Origin: VGWB01 sp964480945
Lineage (GTDB): Bacteria; Bacteroidota; Ignavibacteria; UBA10030
NCBI GenBank assembly: GCA_964480945.1
Contig: CAYZRX010000029.1
Coordinates: forward strand, 1 to 38,719
Direction: 5' to 3'
Length of the DNA: 38,719 nucleotides
Part shown: positions 15,312 to 24,480 of the stretch, one piece after another
How positions within the stretch are numbered: the first letter of the stretch is position 1
Layout of the letters: every line of letters starts with the position of its first letter
Position numbers and translations under genes: made by a program
Notes under the pieces: model-generated
Databases searched by the model: none
Told to the model about the DNA's origin: nothing
What the model saw: the letters and a program-made list of their open reading frames with translations, nothing else

Positions 15312-17939
15312 CTAATAATACGTTCCCCTCGCGCTCCCCTGTTTCGTCACCTTCAGATCCTGCAGTTGCGGTGCCTTAATGCGCAGCTCCAGTCTGTACC
15401 CGCGGTAGAAGCCGATCGGAAACCAGGTGAAGGACATCTCCCAGCAGTGCAGGTCGCGGTAGATGTTGATGCTCGGCGCAGCGAACTCCTTCCGTGTGAA
15501 ATCGTAGCTCCCGCTCCCCGAAAACCGCCATTTCTCCGTGAGATTGAAGGAAAGGTTCGCATTCAAGGAAGCGCTCCGAACCTTTTGCCTCGGGTTGGAT
15601 TGACTTTGTGAGAACGTATAGCCCAGCGACAGGTTCCAGGGGATGCTGAAATCCGGCGTCTCCTCCCCGAAGAGACCCGTGTACGTTCGCATCTCCGCCG
15701 CTTGCCCGATTTCGCCTTGCGCGCGCTCCTGTTCCCTCTGGACCTCCTCCGGAACTTCTCCAGTTGACGGCCGCTCTTTTTTCTTCCCGCTCAGCGTCGT
15801 CGAGAGCGTGAAGGAGACGCTTGTCAGGTCGGGAAGATATCGCTTGTTGGACCAGAGGAACTTGTTCACGCGCGCCCCGGCATTCGAATCGAAGACATAG
15901 AAATTGTGGGTCGTTGACGCACTCAGACTCAGGATCTTCGCTATATCGGTACGGTACGTGAGGCTTAGCGGCGAAAGCCTCAGGCTGTCCGCGGCAAGGT
16001 TGTATGAGATGTTGGCGCCGATGTTCATCAGCTGGATCTTCTGTTCCTGTTGCGACGTGTCGGTCGATCGGTACTTCATCTCAAATAGGTTTCCAACGCT
16101 CAGGCCGAGGTTCGCCTGCCGCCCGCTCGGGGCGCCGCCATAAATCTCTTGTGCAAACTTGCTGTATTTGACCGTCCGGCCGTTCTTGTCGACGTACGTC
16201 CCGTAGTAACCGAATCGAGGATCGGAAAAGTCGGGTTGATAGCCGAGCGACAGGCTCGGCGTCACCGTATGCCGGATGCCGGTAATGCCGAAGATCTGAG
16301 GCTGAAAGATTCCGAAGAACCGTGTCGACGCGGAAACACCCGCCGAGAAGGTTCTCACGGCGCGAAAACCGTTCACGTCGTGAGTCCCGGTGCTGTCTGC
16401 CTCGATGCTCTTCGTATACCATTTCTCGTTGTAGCTGAGAGACGGCGCAATGGAAAAATGGCCCGCTTTCGGGGACGCCGTGATCGAGAGTTGATGATTG
16501 ATCCCCGCATGCTCACTCGTATTTTTCGTCCGCACGCTGTCCTGCGACGGGTCGACCAGACTCTTGATGGTGGTGTAGTTGATCGACCGGTTGAATTGAC
16601 CCTGGCCACCGTAGCTCACCCCGATGAGCTCGTACCAGTTCAGATCAGCCGGCTGGACTGAAGCGCCCCGTGATTTCGACGACCGCCGGAAGGGAAAGAA
16701 CTGGCCCTGGCTGAACGAGATCGACGGCAGCCGCTCCTCCACATCGTTGGTCACCAGATTCTGATCCCTGTACACGTTGACAGTCAGGTTCCGGTTGCTC
16801 TTTTCCCATGTCTTCGACACTGTGGCGTTCGAGACGATATTCTGTTTCAGGATCTCGTCAAGGTTCGAGCTCACGTTCCGGAAGTAGCTGCCGGAGGCAA
16901 AGGTGAAGTTCACGTCCAGACGGGTTGTCGGATCGATTTGTTGATTGTGATTGACCTGAATGTTGTAATCTCTCTGCTCCGTGCGGCCCGGGTCCATCGA
17001 CTCGCCGGTATGCAAGCTCGTCACGTTCGCCGAGATCGAGCCGGTGAAATTGTAGCGGAGCGCGTAGCGGAACAAAGAGCGGTTCAGCCACCCGCCGCGC
17101 GTGAACCAATCGAACGCCGTCGAGACATCCATGTAGTCGCTGATCGCCCAGTAGTAGCCGAAGTGGCTGAGGAACGTCCCCCTCCGCGCGTCCTGGCCAT
17201 AGGCCGGAGCAATCAACCCGGAGCGCCGCCCCGACTTGTTCGGAAACACACCGAACGGAAGCGCGAAGACCGGAACGTCCGCCACGTAGAAGATCACCGG
17301 CTCCGCAACGATGTGGTCGCGCAGGATCACCTTCATCTTTGGACTGTAGAAGTAGTAGTGCGGGTCGGGTTTGTCGCATGTTGTGTACCGTCCACCCGCA
17401 ACGTAGAGGACGTCCTTCTCGATCTTCTTGATCGCCTCCCCGTGGTAGTACCCTTGCTCAATCTCGGTATCGCCGAGTGTAATCTTCCCCTTCTGGGTCC
17501 GAAAATTGTATGCAACGCGATAGCCGTTATAGGTTTCATCCCCATCAACAAGGATCGGCAGACCGATGAGCTTCTTCCCGGTCGTGTCCGCCACGTCCTT
17601 CACTCCCTCTGCCGTCAGCGTTGCGGTGGCCCAGTTGACGTCGACCCGCTCCGCCTTCAAGCCGATCGTGCGATACTTGAGATCGCTCTTCCCGTACATA
17701 TTCATGAAGCGGGTGCTCATCGAGTAAATGATCGAATCAGAGGCGGAATACGTGACGACCGTGTCGACGCCCGATCTGCCGACCACAGGGCCTTTAAGAG
17801 TGTCCTGGAGGGACATCGAGGAAGATCGAAGAGTGTCCGGTCGAGCGGCGGGGAGCTCCTGCGCGTGGAGGAGAGGAAAAGGAACGAGAAAAGCGAATGT
17901 GAACGGAATGAGGACGTTTTGGAGAGAAGGAAGCGTCAT
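15312..17939 (-). CDS. lptD: LPS-assembly outer-membrane protein LptD-like
   Basis: An 875-residue outer-membrane protein. A signal peptide (cleaved after LLHAQ) is followed by an OstA/LptA-like periplasmic domain (about residues 60-200) containing the conserved YTTCDKPDPHYYF segment. The conserved barrel entry FALPFGVFPNKSGRRSGLI.P then leads into about 600 residues of beta-strands ending in GTYY with a C-terminal aromatic. LptD receives LPS from the periplasmic bridge and inserts it into the outer leaflet. A disordered Glu-rich loop (KKKERPSTGEVPEEVQREQ) lies in the barrel. It lies 15 nt downstream of the glucokinase gene and could be cotranscribed. No lptE is seen. Confidence 0.9.
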   Translation of the reverse strand: MTLPSLQNVLIPFTFAFLVPFPLLHAQELPAARPDTLRSSSMSLQDTLKGPVVGRSGVDTVVTYSASDSIIYSMSTRFMNMYGKSDLKYRTIGLKAERVDVNWATATLTAEGVKDVADTTGKKLIGLPILVDGDETYNGYRVAYNFRTQKGKITLGDTEIEQGYYHGEAIKKIEKDVLYVAGGRYTTCDKPDPHYYFYSPKMKVILRDHIVAEPVIFYVADVPVFALPFGVFPNKSGRRSGLIAPAYGQDARRGTFLSHFGYYWAISDYMDVSTAFDWFTRGGWLNRSLFRYALRYNFTGSISANVTSLHTGESMDPGRTEQRDYNIQVNHNQQIDPTTRLDVNFTFASGSYFRNVSSNLDEILKQNIVSNATVSKTWEKSNRNLTVNVYRDQNLVTNDVEERLPSISFSQGQFFPFRRSSKSRGASVQPADLNWYELIGVSYGGQGQFNRSINYTTIKSLVDPSQDSVRTKNTSEHAGINHQLSITASPKAGHFSIAPSLSYNEKWYTKSIEADSTGTHDVNGFRAVRTFSAGVSASTRFFGIFQPQIFGITGIRHTVTPSLSLGYQPDFSDPRFGYYGTYVDKNGRTVKYSKFAQEIYGGAPSGRQANLGLSVGNLFEMKYRSTDTSQQEQKIQLMNIGANISYNLAADSLRLSPLSLTYRTDIAKILSLSASTTHNFYVFDSNAGARVNKFLWSNKRYLPDLTSVSFTLSTTLSGKKKERPSTGEVPEEVQREQERAQGEIGQAAEMRTYTGLFGEETPDFSIPWNLSLGYTFSQSQSNPRQKVRSASLNANLSFNLTEKWRFSGSGSYDFTRKEFAAPSINIYRDLHCWEMSFTWFPIGFYRGYRLELRIKAPQLQDLKVTKQGSARGTYY

Positions 17940-17954
17940 CCGGAATCCCCCGGC

Positions 17955-18914
17955 TCACAACACCAGACCGGCAGCTCCGAGGATGCCAGCGTTGTTGCCG
18001 AGCTGGGCAGGTAACACCTGAATATCTTTGCGGAGGGGTTTGAGAACGCGGCGCACAACGGATTCCTGAATCGCCCGTATGACGAAATCACCCGCGGCGG
18101 AGATGCCGCCCCCGATGATGCTGGTGCGGAGATCCATAATATTCATCACGGCAGCAATTGCGACCCCGAGAAGCTCACCGGCCTCGACAAGGATTTCGCG
18201 TGCGATCTTGTCTCCCATCTGTGCAGCCTCTGATATATACATCGGTTCGATTTTCGTCGGATCACCCCCCACGAGTTCAAGGATCTTCGACTGCGGGTGG
18301 GTCTTCAGCCGTTCCGCGGTCCGGCTGGAGAGGTAGCGCTGCCCTACGTATGCTTCTACGCACCCGATATTGCCGCAGTTGCACTGGGGGCCCGTATAGT
18401 CAATGGTGACGTGACCGATCTCCCCTGCACCTCCCGTCGGACCCCTGTAAATCTTGTGGTTCAAGATGATCCCTCCGCCGACGCCCGTTCCCCAGATGAC
18501 GAAGAGGAAGTTGGGAATATCGATTCCGGCGCCGAACCTCGATTCGGCAATTGCAGCCGCATTTGCATCGTTCTCAACACCGATAGGGAGGTTCGGAAAC
18601 GCTTTGCCAAGCTCCGCCTTCAGGGGAACTTCATCCCAATTCTCGAAGTTCGGAGGGGCTTTCACAATGCCCTCATCGTCCACGACGCCCGGCGCGCCAA
18701 TGCCAATTCCTTCAGCGCGTGCGCCGTCCGTGTTCCTCAGGGCATCTTGAATCGAGGCGCCGATCTGTTTGATGACCTTTGAGGGTCCCTCTTTAGCGAA
18801 GGTCGGAAATTTGTTGTGATAGAGGATGGATCCGCCGGTTGCGACAACACCTGCTTTGATGCTCGTGCCGCCTAGGTCGACACCGATAACGATTTTTGAA
18901 TCACCAGACTTCAT
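17955..18914 (-). CDS. ROK-family glucokinase
   Basis: A 319-residue sugar kinase. The N-terminal phosphate loop is GVDLGGTSIKAG (residues 11-22), with GVENDANAAAI as the sugar/catalytic region, GTGVGGGI as the second nucleotide loop, and the ROK zinc site GxxxCNCGNIGCVEAY. A GAGEIGH motif precedes the zinc site, as in glucose-specific ROK kinases. It phosphorylates glucose (possibly other hexoses such as mannose) at C6 with ATP. It lies just upstream of lptD and downstream of the mannosidase, but a terminator separates it from the latter. The ATG follows GGAGGAAG at good spacing. Confidence 0.92.
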   Translation of the reverse strand: MKSGDSKIVIGVDLGGTSIKAGVVATGGSILYHNKFPTFAKEGPSKVIKQIGASIQDALRNTDGARAEGIGIGAPGVVDDEGIVKAPPNFENWDEVPLKAELGKAFPNLPIGVENDANAAAIAESRFGAGIDIPNFLFVIWGTGVGGGIILNHKIYRGPTGGAGEIGHVTIDYTGPQCNCGNIGCVEAYVGQRYLSSRTAERLKTHPQSKILELVGGDPTKIEPMYISEAAQMGDKIAREILVEAGELLGVAIAAVMNIMDLRTSIIGGGISAAGDFVIRAIQESVVRRVLKPLRKDIQVLPAQLGNNAGILGAAGLVL

Positions 18915-18954
18915 TGCAGGAGGAAGCTACAAAAAATTCGACTGGAAATAAACC

Positions 18955-18988
18955 ATAAAAGAGGGTGCTTGTCGGCCGACAAGCACCC
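18955..18988 (-). terminator. Intrinsic terminator after the mannosidase gene
   Basis: GGGTGCTTGTC and GACAAGCACCC form an 11-bp perfect stem around GGCC (18963-18988). On the minus strand this is followed by TCTTTTATGG. It terminates transcription coming from 19206 before the glucokinase gene. Confidence 0.8.
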
Positions 18989-19018
18989 TTTGCCCCAGCT
19001 GAAGGTTTCTCGGTTGAA

Positions 19019-19228
19019 GTTTATCGCTGTCGAAGGAAACCTTCAACATGCTAGAAGTACACCTTCACCGTCANNNNNNNNNNNNNNNNNNNNNNNNNNN
19101 NNNNNNNNNNNNNNNNNNNNNNNNNNNNNNNNNNNNNNNNNNNNNNNNNNNNNNNNNNNNNNNNNNNNNNNNNGTTTATCGCTGTCGAAGGAAACCTTCA
19201 ACATGCTAGAAGTACACCTTCACCGTCA
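19019..19228. other. Scaffold gap flanked by an identical 55-nt duplication
   Basis: Positions 19019-19073 and 19174-19228 are identical over 55 nt and flank exactly 100 N (19074-19173). This pattern is expected when two contigs share one k-mer-length overlap and were scaffolded without merging. The true sequence probably has one copy and no gap. The alpha-mannosidase stop codon lies inside the right copy. Confidence 0.85.
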
Positions 19229-22200
19229 CCACCGACGCCTTCTTCGTCCTCACTCGGACAATGTTCTTCTCCACCGAAATGGGAGCTCCATCTTTTTCGA
19301 GGAAGTTCGACAAAACAACCTTCTTCGGCTGGGCCGGCAATGTCAGCACCGCCTCCGCGCCCGTTCCGGCCGCGTCATACCACCCGATGATCCACGCTGC
19401 CGAATCCTCGGCCTTCTTGAGCGTCGTGAGGACTAGGTTCGACGGCGACAGCTGAACGAATGAATGCTCCAGCGGCAGTCCGCCCTTGTGCGACTCGGTT
19501 GCCACAGCGATCAGCGGATTGTTGAATTCGTAGCCACGCTCGACCGTGTTCGCCTCGCGCCACGTCCCTTCGTGCGGATAGAGCGCGTACTCAATCGAGT
19601 GCTTGCCGCGGTCCGCCGTCGGGTCCGGCCACTTTGGAGAGCGGAGCAGCGACAGCCGCATGGTGTTCCCCTTGATATCGTACCCGTACTTCGAGTTGTT
19701 CAGCAGACTGACACCGTAGCCGCCGCTCGAGACATCAGCCCAGCGCTGGGCAGGAACCTCGAACTGTGCCCGCTCCCAACTGGTTCTGCTCTGCGTCGAG
19801 CGCTGGATGGTGCCGTACGGAATCTCGTACGTTGCCACCGTGTCCTCCACCGTGAGGGGGAAGGCGACCTTCAACATCGTCTTGTCCTCCCACCAGTCGA
19901 CATCCGTTTTGAAGTCGATGCGATCGATCCCGCGGTAGAGAATGATGTCTTGCGTGAAGAACGACGAGGGGAAATCCTCCGTCGGAAAGTCCTTCTTCGT
20001 CCCGGGCTTGAGATAGTCCCGATGCAGCCTCAGGACGACCCTCACCGGGCCGTTCTCCACAACTTCGATGCTGCGGAATCTGGAAGGGTACTTCACCCCC
20101 GTTAGCCCGATGTTCCAGGCGTCCCAGGCCTTCGGGTAGTCGGCCAGGAGCTGCAGCTCGTTCCCATCGCCGCTGAGGATCTCCTTGCCGTTCCGTTTGT
20201 CCACGATGCTCCTCACCCAGCCTGAATCGGCGTCAATGCCAACGCGGAAGAGCTCATTCTCCAGGCCAGACTTCGATACAGAGAGAGTGCTTCCAACGTT
20301 GGCAGGCTTTTGCTTTCTGAGCTGATAGGTACGGTACCCCATGGAGGGGATCTTATCACCAATGAAGAGAATCTTTCGATGATAGCGATCCTCTCTCACC
20401 GTCTGCGACGCAATTTCCTTCCCTCGATCGTCAAAAACGGCATAGTCGGCTTCATCGCCCGCCGGCAGCTCGTACTTGACGACATCCGTCCGCTCCCACG
20501 AGAGGGGATTGAAGACGACGAGCGGCGTCGCCTTGCGCATCGTCGACGTGTTCACCTGCCCGGCCACTTGCTGCAAAGAGCTCGCAAGCTCGAACTTCCC
20601 TATTTCCTGAGCTTGCTTGAACGTCTCGGTGGCGTCGATATACACCTCTCTGATGCCGGAGCCGGGCAGAATGTCATGGAACTGGTTGAACATCACTTTT
20701 CTCCACGCCGCCTCAAGCGCGTGGCTATTGTAGCGCCGGCCCGAAAGTGTCGAAAGGGTGGAGAACTTCTCGGCGTTCGTCAGCAGCACCTCGCTCGAGC
20801 GGTTGAATTTCTTCATGTTCGCCTGCGTGGTGTACGTGCCCCGATGGTACTCCAGGTAAAGCTCATTATCCCACACCGGCAACTTGCTGAGATCGTGCTG
20901 ACCCAACCAGCTCAGGTAGTCGGCCGTATTGCCGAACTCGATGGTCGGGTAGATGTCGAGCGTCTTGAACTGCTGGATTCGATCGATCATCGCGAGCGAT
21001 GGCCCGCCTCCATGATCCCCAACGCCAAAGAGCACCATCATCTTCGTGAAGCCCGTGTTCGCTTCAAACTGCCGCGTCCAGTCCACGAGCCGGTAGGGGT
21101 TGTTGACCTCGCTGACATAGTCAAACGGGAAGTAGCTGAGGATGCGGGAGCCGTCGGGACTTTCCCACCAGAAGAGGCGGTACGGAAAGACATCGGTATC
21201 GTTCCAGCCGATCTTCTGGGTGATGAAGGCATCGATGCCTGCATTCTGGTAGAACTCCGGCATGTTCCAGTTGTAGCCGAAGGAATCGGGATTCCAGCCG
21301 ATCTTGACCTCCACCCCGAGTTTCTGCTTGAAGTAGCGCATGGCGTACAACAGATGCCGTGCCCACGACTCGCCGCTCGGCAGGTTGCAGTCCGGCTCCA
21401 CCCACATCCCTCCCACCACTTCCCACCGTCCGTCCTTCACGCGCTGCTGAATGCCTCTGAAGACGTCCGGCTCGAGCCGTTCCATCCAGTCATAATACGC
21501 GGCGGCGCTCTGCGTGTAGGTGAAGTCGGGCCGTACGTTGAACATGCTGAGCACCGAGCTGAACGTGTTCTTACAGACCTCGATCGTCTCGACGCTGCGC
21601 CAGAGCCACGCGGCGTCGATGTGCGCGTTTGAGTTGAAATAGAGTGTGAACCGTTTCGCATAGTCGCCGATGGGTTTGAGCTGCTTCCTGATTTCCGCGA
21701 GCGACGATTCGAACTTATCGGGCGGCCCATCGGTCAGGGAACGGAGGTCCACCTTCGCGGCGAGGGACTGCAGCAAATCGTTGAGCCGCTTCTTCTCCGC
21801 CTTGTCCATTGTGGATCGATCGGTCCCCGGGTCGACACGCCTGTTGGAGCTTGTCTGGTAGGTATCGAAGCTCAGGAGTTTCTGTCCGACCCGCAGACTG
21901 AGCGAAAAGTTTTCGATCATCGTTCGGATCGGCTTCAATTCGTCCGATTCCACCTGCGCACGGAGAAGGCGCAGCGGCCCGCCGGTATTGATCGCTTTGA
22001 TGACGATCAAGAAATGCTCGCCGGGTTTCGCATTCTGCGTCAGCTCAAATTCACCATCCCACGGAAAATACCCCTTGCTGACGCCGTTGATCCAGAGGTA
22101 GCCGTAGTCATCGACCGAGACCAGCAGCTTCATCGGACCGCCGACCGGCTTGCCGAGTATTTTTTCCGGAAGTACGATCTCCTTCCTGAGCCAGCACGAA

Positions 22201-22433
22201 TCGGGGTAGATATTCTCGTTCAGCCTCAGTGTCTGCCACCCGGCATCATCAAAACCCGGCTGTGTTGGATCGCTTTGAGGCTGGTAGCCCTTCAGGTCCG
22301 GGCTCGCTTTCCAATCATTGAAAGAAGCAAGGGTGAGCGAATCGAGCATCCCCACGAGGCGATCGACGTTGGTTTGGGAAACAGCCACAAGGGGGAGGAG
22401 AACGATGGGAAGAAGGATCTTGAAGAGCTTCAT
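19206..22433 (-). CDS. Secreted GH38 alpha-mannosidase
   Basis: A 1075-residue glycoside hydrolase family 38 enzyme with a signal peptide (MKLFKILLPIVLLPLVAVSQ). The catalytic domain shows zinc ligands His271 and Asp273 in NAHIDAAWLW and the nucleophile Asp383 in GWNPDSFGYNW. Their spacing matches known GH38 enzymes. A mid domain and beta-sandwich C-terminal domains (about residues 650-1075) follow. It cleaves alpha-mannosyl residues from glycans outside the cytoplasm. The start was moved from 22478 to 22433 because AAGGAG and the signal peptide support it. It is followed by a strong terminator and then glucokinase, which could use hexose products. Many GH38 enzymes are cytoplasmic; export here suggests polysaccharide or glycoprotein scavenging. 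Confidence 0.93.
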   Translation of the reverse strand: MKLFKILLPIVLLPLVAVSQTNVDRLVGMLDSLTLASFNDWKASPDLKGYQPQSDPTQPGFDDAGWQTLRLNENIYPDSCWLRKEIVLPEKILGKPVGGPMKLLVSVDDYGYLWINGVSKGYFPWDGEFELTQNAKPGEHFLIVIKAINTGGPLRLLRAQVESDELKPIRTMIENFSLSLRVGQKLLSFDTYQTSSNRRVDPGTDRSTMDKAEKKRLNDLLQSLAAKVDLRSLTDGPPDKFESSLAEIRKQLKPIGDYAKRFTLYFNSNAHIDAAWLWRSVETIEVCKNTFSSVLSMFNVRPDFTYTQSAAAYYDWMERLEPDVFRGIQQRVKDGRWEVVGGMWVEPDCNLPSGESWARHLLYAMRYFKQKLGVEVKIGWNPDSFGYNWNMPEFYQNAGIDAFITQKIGWNDTDVFPYRLFWWESPDGSRILSYFPFDYVSEVNNPYRLVDWTRQFEANTGFTKMMVLFGVGDHGGGPSLAMIDRIQQFKTLDIYPTIEFGNTADYLSWLGQHDLSKLPVWDNELYLEYHRGTYTTQANMKKFNRSSEVLLTNAEKFSTLSTLSGRRYNSHALEAAWRKVMFNQFHDILPGSGIREVYIDATETFKQAQEIGKFELASSLQQVAGQVNTSTMRKATPLVVFNPLSWERTDVVKYELPAGDEADYAVFDDRGKEIASQTVREDRYHRKILFIGDKIPSMGYRTYQLRKQKPANVGSTLSVSKSGLENELFRVGIDADSGWVRSIVDKRNGKEILSGDGNELQLLADYPKAWDAWNIGLTGVKYPSRFRSIEVVENGPVRVVLRLHRDYLKPGTKKDFPTEDFPSSFFTQDIILYRGIDRIDFKTDVDWWEDKTMLKVAFPLTVEDTVATYEIPYGTIQRSTQSRTSWERAQFEVPAQRWADVSSGGYGVSLLNNSKYGYDIKGNTMRLSLLRSPKWPDPTADRGKHSIEYALYPHEGTWREANTVERGYEFNNPLIAVATESHKGGLPLEHSFVQLSPSNLVLTTLKKAEDSAAWIIGWYDAAGTGAEAVLTLPAQPKKVVLSNFLEKDGAPISVEKNIVRVRTKKASVVTVKVYF

Positions 22434-22896
22434 AGCTGGGCTCCTTCTGTTATCGGAATCTGCTGTTGTGCGCAACATTGAATAATCTGAAGGGCGTCAC
22501 GTTGCTGGGTTCGACATTGCTAGCCCGCAGGACGACAACGCGCACAGGTGAGGTAACGAGGCGGCTCGATTTCGATTCTCGGGCCGACTTTTGAGACGAG
22601 ATGAAGTGCGCTCCACTGACGCGCCTTGAACTCTTGAGCGCCGGTCGCGTACCCGCGTGGGTGATGGTCCGCTCGACGTGACGTGATTGGTCGGAAAGCA
22701 CGTACCGAATTGGGACGACTCAATATGAAGAAGACGGGAACGAAAAGCAAGGTGGGTTACTGCGCGGCCCGAAGCGCTCTTCAACTTCTCGCCACGCGAA
22801 GCTGCATTTGTCATCCTCCACGCTCGCATCGCCCCTTTGTTGCATTTGCCTCAACAGTTGCTTACTTTTCGCGTGATTTTCTCTGAATCCTGAGGC
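22434..22896. other. Divergent intergenic region, no gene seen
   Basis: A 463-nt stretch between the mannosidase and GHL10 genes. Several short open frames cross it on both strands, but none has a ribosome-binding site, conserved motif or plausible composition. It must contain both divergent promoters; none was identified with confidence. Confidence 0.5.
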
Positions 22897-24480
22897 ATGA
22901 AACTGGCTTGCGTCCACCTTTCTCTGGCGGTGTTTGTCTTACTGTCGCTTGCGAGCTGCAGAAAAGAAGTCTTCACGGGAAAACGCGAGGCACGCGGGGT
23001 CTGGATGTCGCGCTTCGAATATACCAGTGCCGCACTGCAGAAAGATCCGGAAGCAACGAAGGCATACATCCGCTCGGTTTTTGAGAAGGCCCGTAAGGCC
23101 AAGTTCAACATGGTTTTCTTCCAGGTTCGTGGAAACGGAACCTCCTTCTACAACTCCTCCCTTGAGCCCCGGGCCGCCGAGCTCACGGGGGTCCTCGGCA
23201 AGGATCCGGGGTGGGATCCTCTGGAATTCGCCATCGGCGAGGCTCACCGGCTCGGCCTGGAACTCCATGCCTGGATCAATACCTATCCAATCTGGCGAGG
23301 CGGTACCTCTCCCATCGAGACAACTCCCCGTCAACCGTTCCTGGCACACCCGGAGTGGGTGGTGTGCGACAGCGAGGGAAAGCCGATGACCCTCGATGCA
23401 CCGAAGGACAGCTACATCTGGGCAAGCCCGGGCATACCGGCAGTCCGCCGGCATATCCTCGACGTCGTGATGGACATTGTGACGAAGTACGACGTTGACG
23501 GGATACATTTCGACTACATCCGCTACCCCGAGGAATCGCCGACGAAAGGATACTCCCACGACTCGATCAGCGTATCGCGGTTTGAGAGCGCAGAGGGGAA
23601 TCCGTACAAGCTTGCGTGGGACCACTGGCAGCGGGAGCAGATCAACGAGCTCGTCTACGACGCGTACAATGCCATCACCGCAGCCAAGCCATGGGTAAAG
23701 GTTTCCGCCGCCGTGATCGGAAAGTATATGGGATCAGGCTGGAATTCGTACTCGGTGGTCTACCAGGACCCCCGGGCCTGGATGGAGCTGGGGAAAATCG
23801 ATTTCATTGTGCCGATGGTGTATTGGGAACGATCGCACCCGACGCATCCCTTCGATCCGTTGATCGCTCAATGGCAAGATCGTGTCGCTTACAGCCGTTA
23901 TGTTCTTCCGGGCCTCTCGACCGGCCTGATTGCCAAAGCCGGCTGGAACGAGCTGTCGGCCGAGATCGAAGACGTCCGGCAGAAGGGCTTGCCCGGCGTC
24001 GTCTTCTTCTCTGCAGGCGGACTTGACCAGATGTGGAGCACCGTGGGGACGGATGAATTCCCTTATTGGTCCCTCGTGCCGAGCATGGCGTGGAAGGACA
24101 GTATTGCTCCACCAGCGCCCGAGGGGTTGGCGGCCCAGGCCTCACAGGGCGGCATCATGCTAACGTGGAGTGCCCCAACGATCAGCGAGCCGCTGTCCTA
24201 TGTGATCTATCGCTCGCCCGAGCAACAAATCCCGGTTGAGGACGTCACGAGCATTGTCTCCATAACGGGGAGAGGCGTCACCTCGTTCGTCGACGCAGAG
24301 CCCCGTGAGGGTCAGTGGTATTACGCCGTTACAGCGCTCGATCGCCTTGGAAACGAGAGCCCTCCTTCGGCCGCCGCGTTCATCCGCGTTCCGGCGATCG
24401 CTGCGCGAGCGGGCACGATGAACGAAGAGCACAGGCAAACAGCGCGTCTTGCACACGGGGAACACCCATGGCCGAACTGA
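22897..24480 (+). CDS. GHL10-type glycoside hydrolase-like lipoprotein with FN3 domain
   Basis: A 527-residue lipoprotein. The lipobox LASC places the acylated Cys near residue 25. A GHL10 (former DUF187, YngK-like) TIM-barrel domain (about residues 33-390) begins with ARGVWMSRFEY and carries the conserved NMVFFQVRGNG, LELHAWINTYP, DVDGIHFDYIRYP and IDFIVPMVYWE blocks. Acidic residues of HFDYIRYP and the following strands are the likely catalytic candidates. A fibronectin-III-like domain (about 405-500) follows. Family members are thought to act on cell-wall or surface glycans, but the substrate is unknown. The last 13 nt overlap the start of the response-regulator gene, so the two are translated together. 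Confidence 0.88.
   Translation: MKLACVHLSLAVFVLLSLASCRKEVFTGKREARGVWMSRFEYTSAALQKDPEATKAYIRSVFEKARKAKFNMVFFQVRGNGTSFYNSSLEPRAAELTGVLGKDPGWDPLEFAIGEAHRLGLELHAWINTYPIWRGGTSPIETTPRQPFLAHPEWVVCDSEGKPMTLDAPKDSYIWASPGIPAVRRHILDVVMDIVTKYDVDGIHFDYIRYPEESPTKGYSHDSISVSRFESAEGNPYKLAWDHWQREQINELVYDAYNAITAAKPWVKVSAAVIGKYMGSGWNSYSVVYQDPRAWMELGKIDFIVPMVYWERSHPTHPFDPLIAQWQDRVAYSRYVLPGLSTGLIAKAGWNELSAEIEDVRQKGLPGVVFFSAGGLDQMWSTVGTDEFPYWSLVPSMAWKDSIAPPAPEGLAAQASQGGIMLTWSAPTISEPLSYVIYRSPEQQIPVEDVTSIVSITGRGVTSFVDAEPREGQWYYAVTALDRLGNESPPSAAAFIRVPAIAARAGTMNEEHRQTARLAHGEHPWPN

Noticed and set aside
16938..18014. 358-residue open frame antisense to lptD, and similar long antisense frames at 14025-14915 and 37662-38696
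   Set aside because: Each mirrors a gene with clear family motifs (LptD, ClpX, CopA); high-GC codon use produces long antisense frames.
19019..19228. Direct repeats as attachment sites of an integrated element
   Set aside because: Exact 55-nt identity around exactly 100 N with no integrase is explained by scaffolding.
18969..19436. Open frame running across the N-gap
   Set aside because: Spans unknown bases and an artefactual duplication, and is antisense to the mannosidase C-terminus.
20310..21632. 440-residue open frame antisense to the mannosidase
   Set aside because: It is a mirror frame of a well-supported GH38 gene with conserved active-site residues; codon-bias shadow.
22450..22829. 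Overlapping short minus-strand frames in the 463-nt intergenic region
   Set aside because: No ribosome-binding site, domain or plausible composition; Ser/Arg-rich shadows. A decayed gene cannot be fully excluded.
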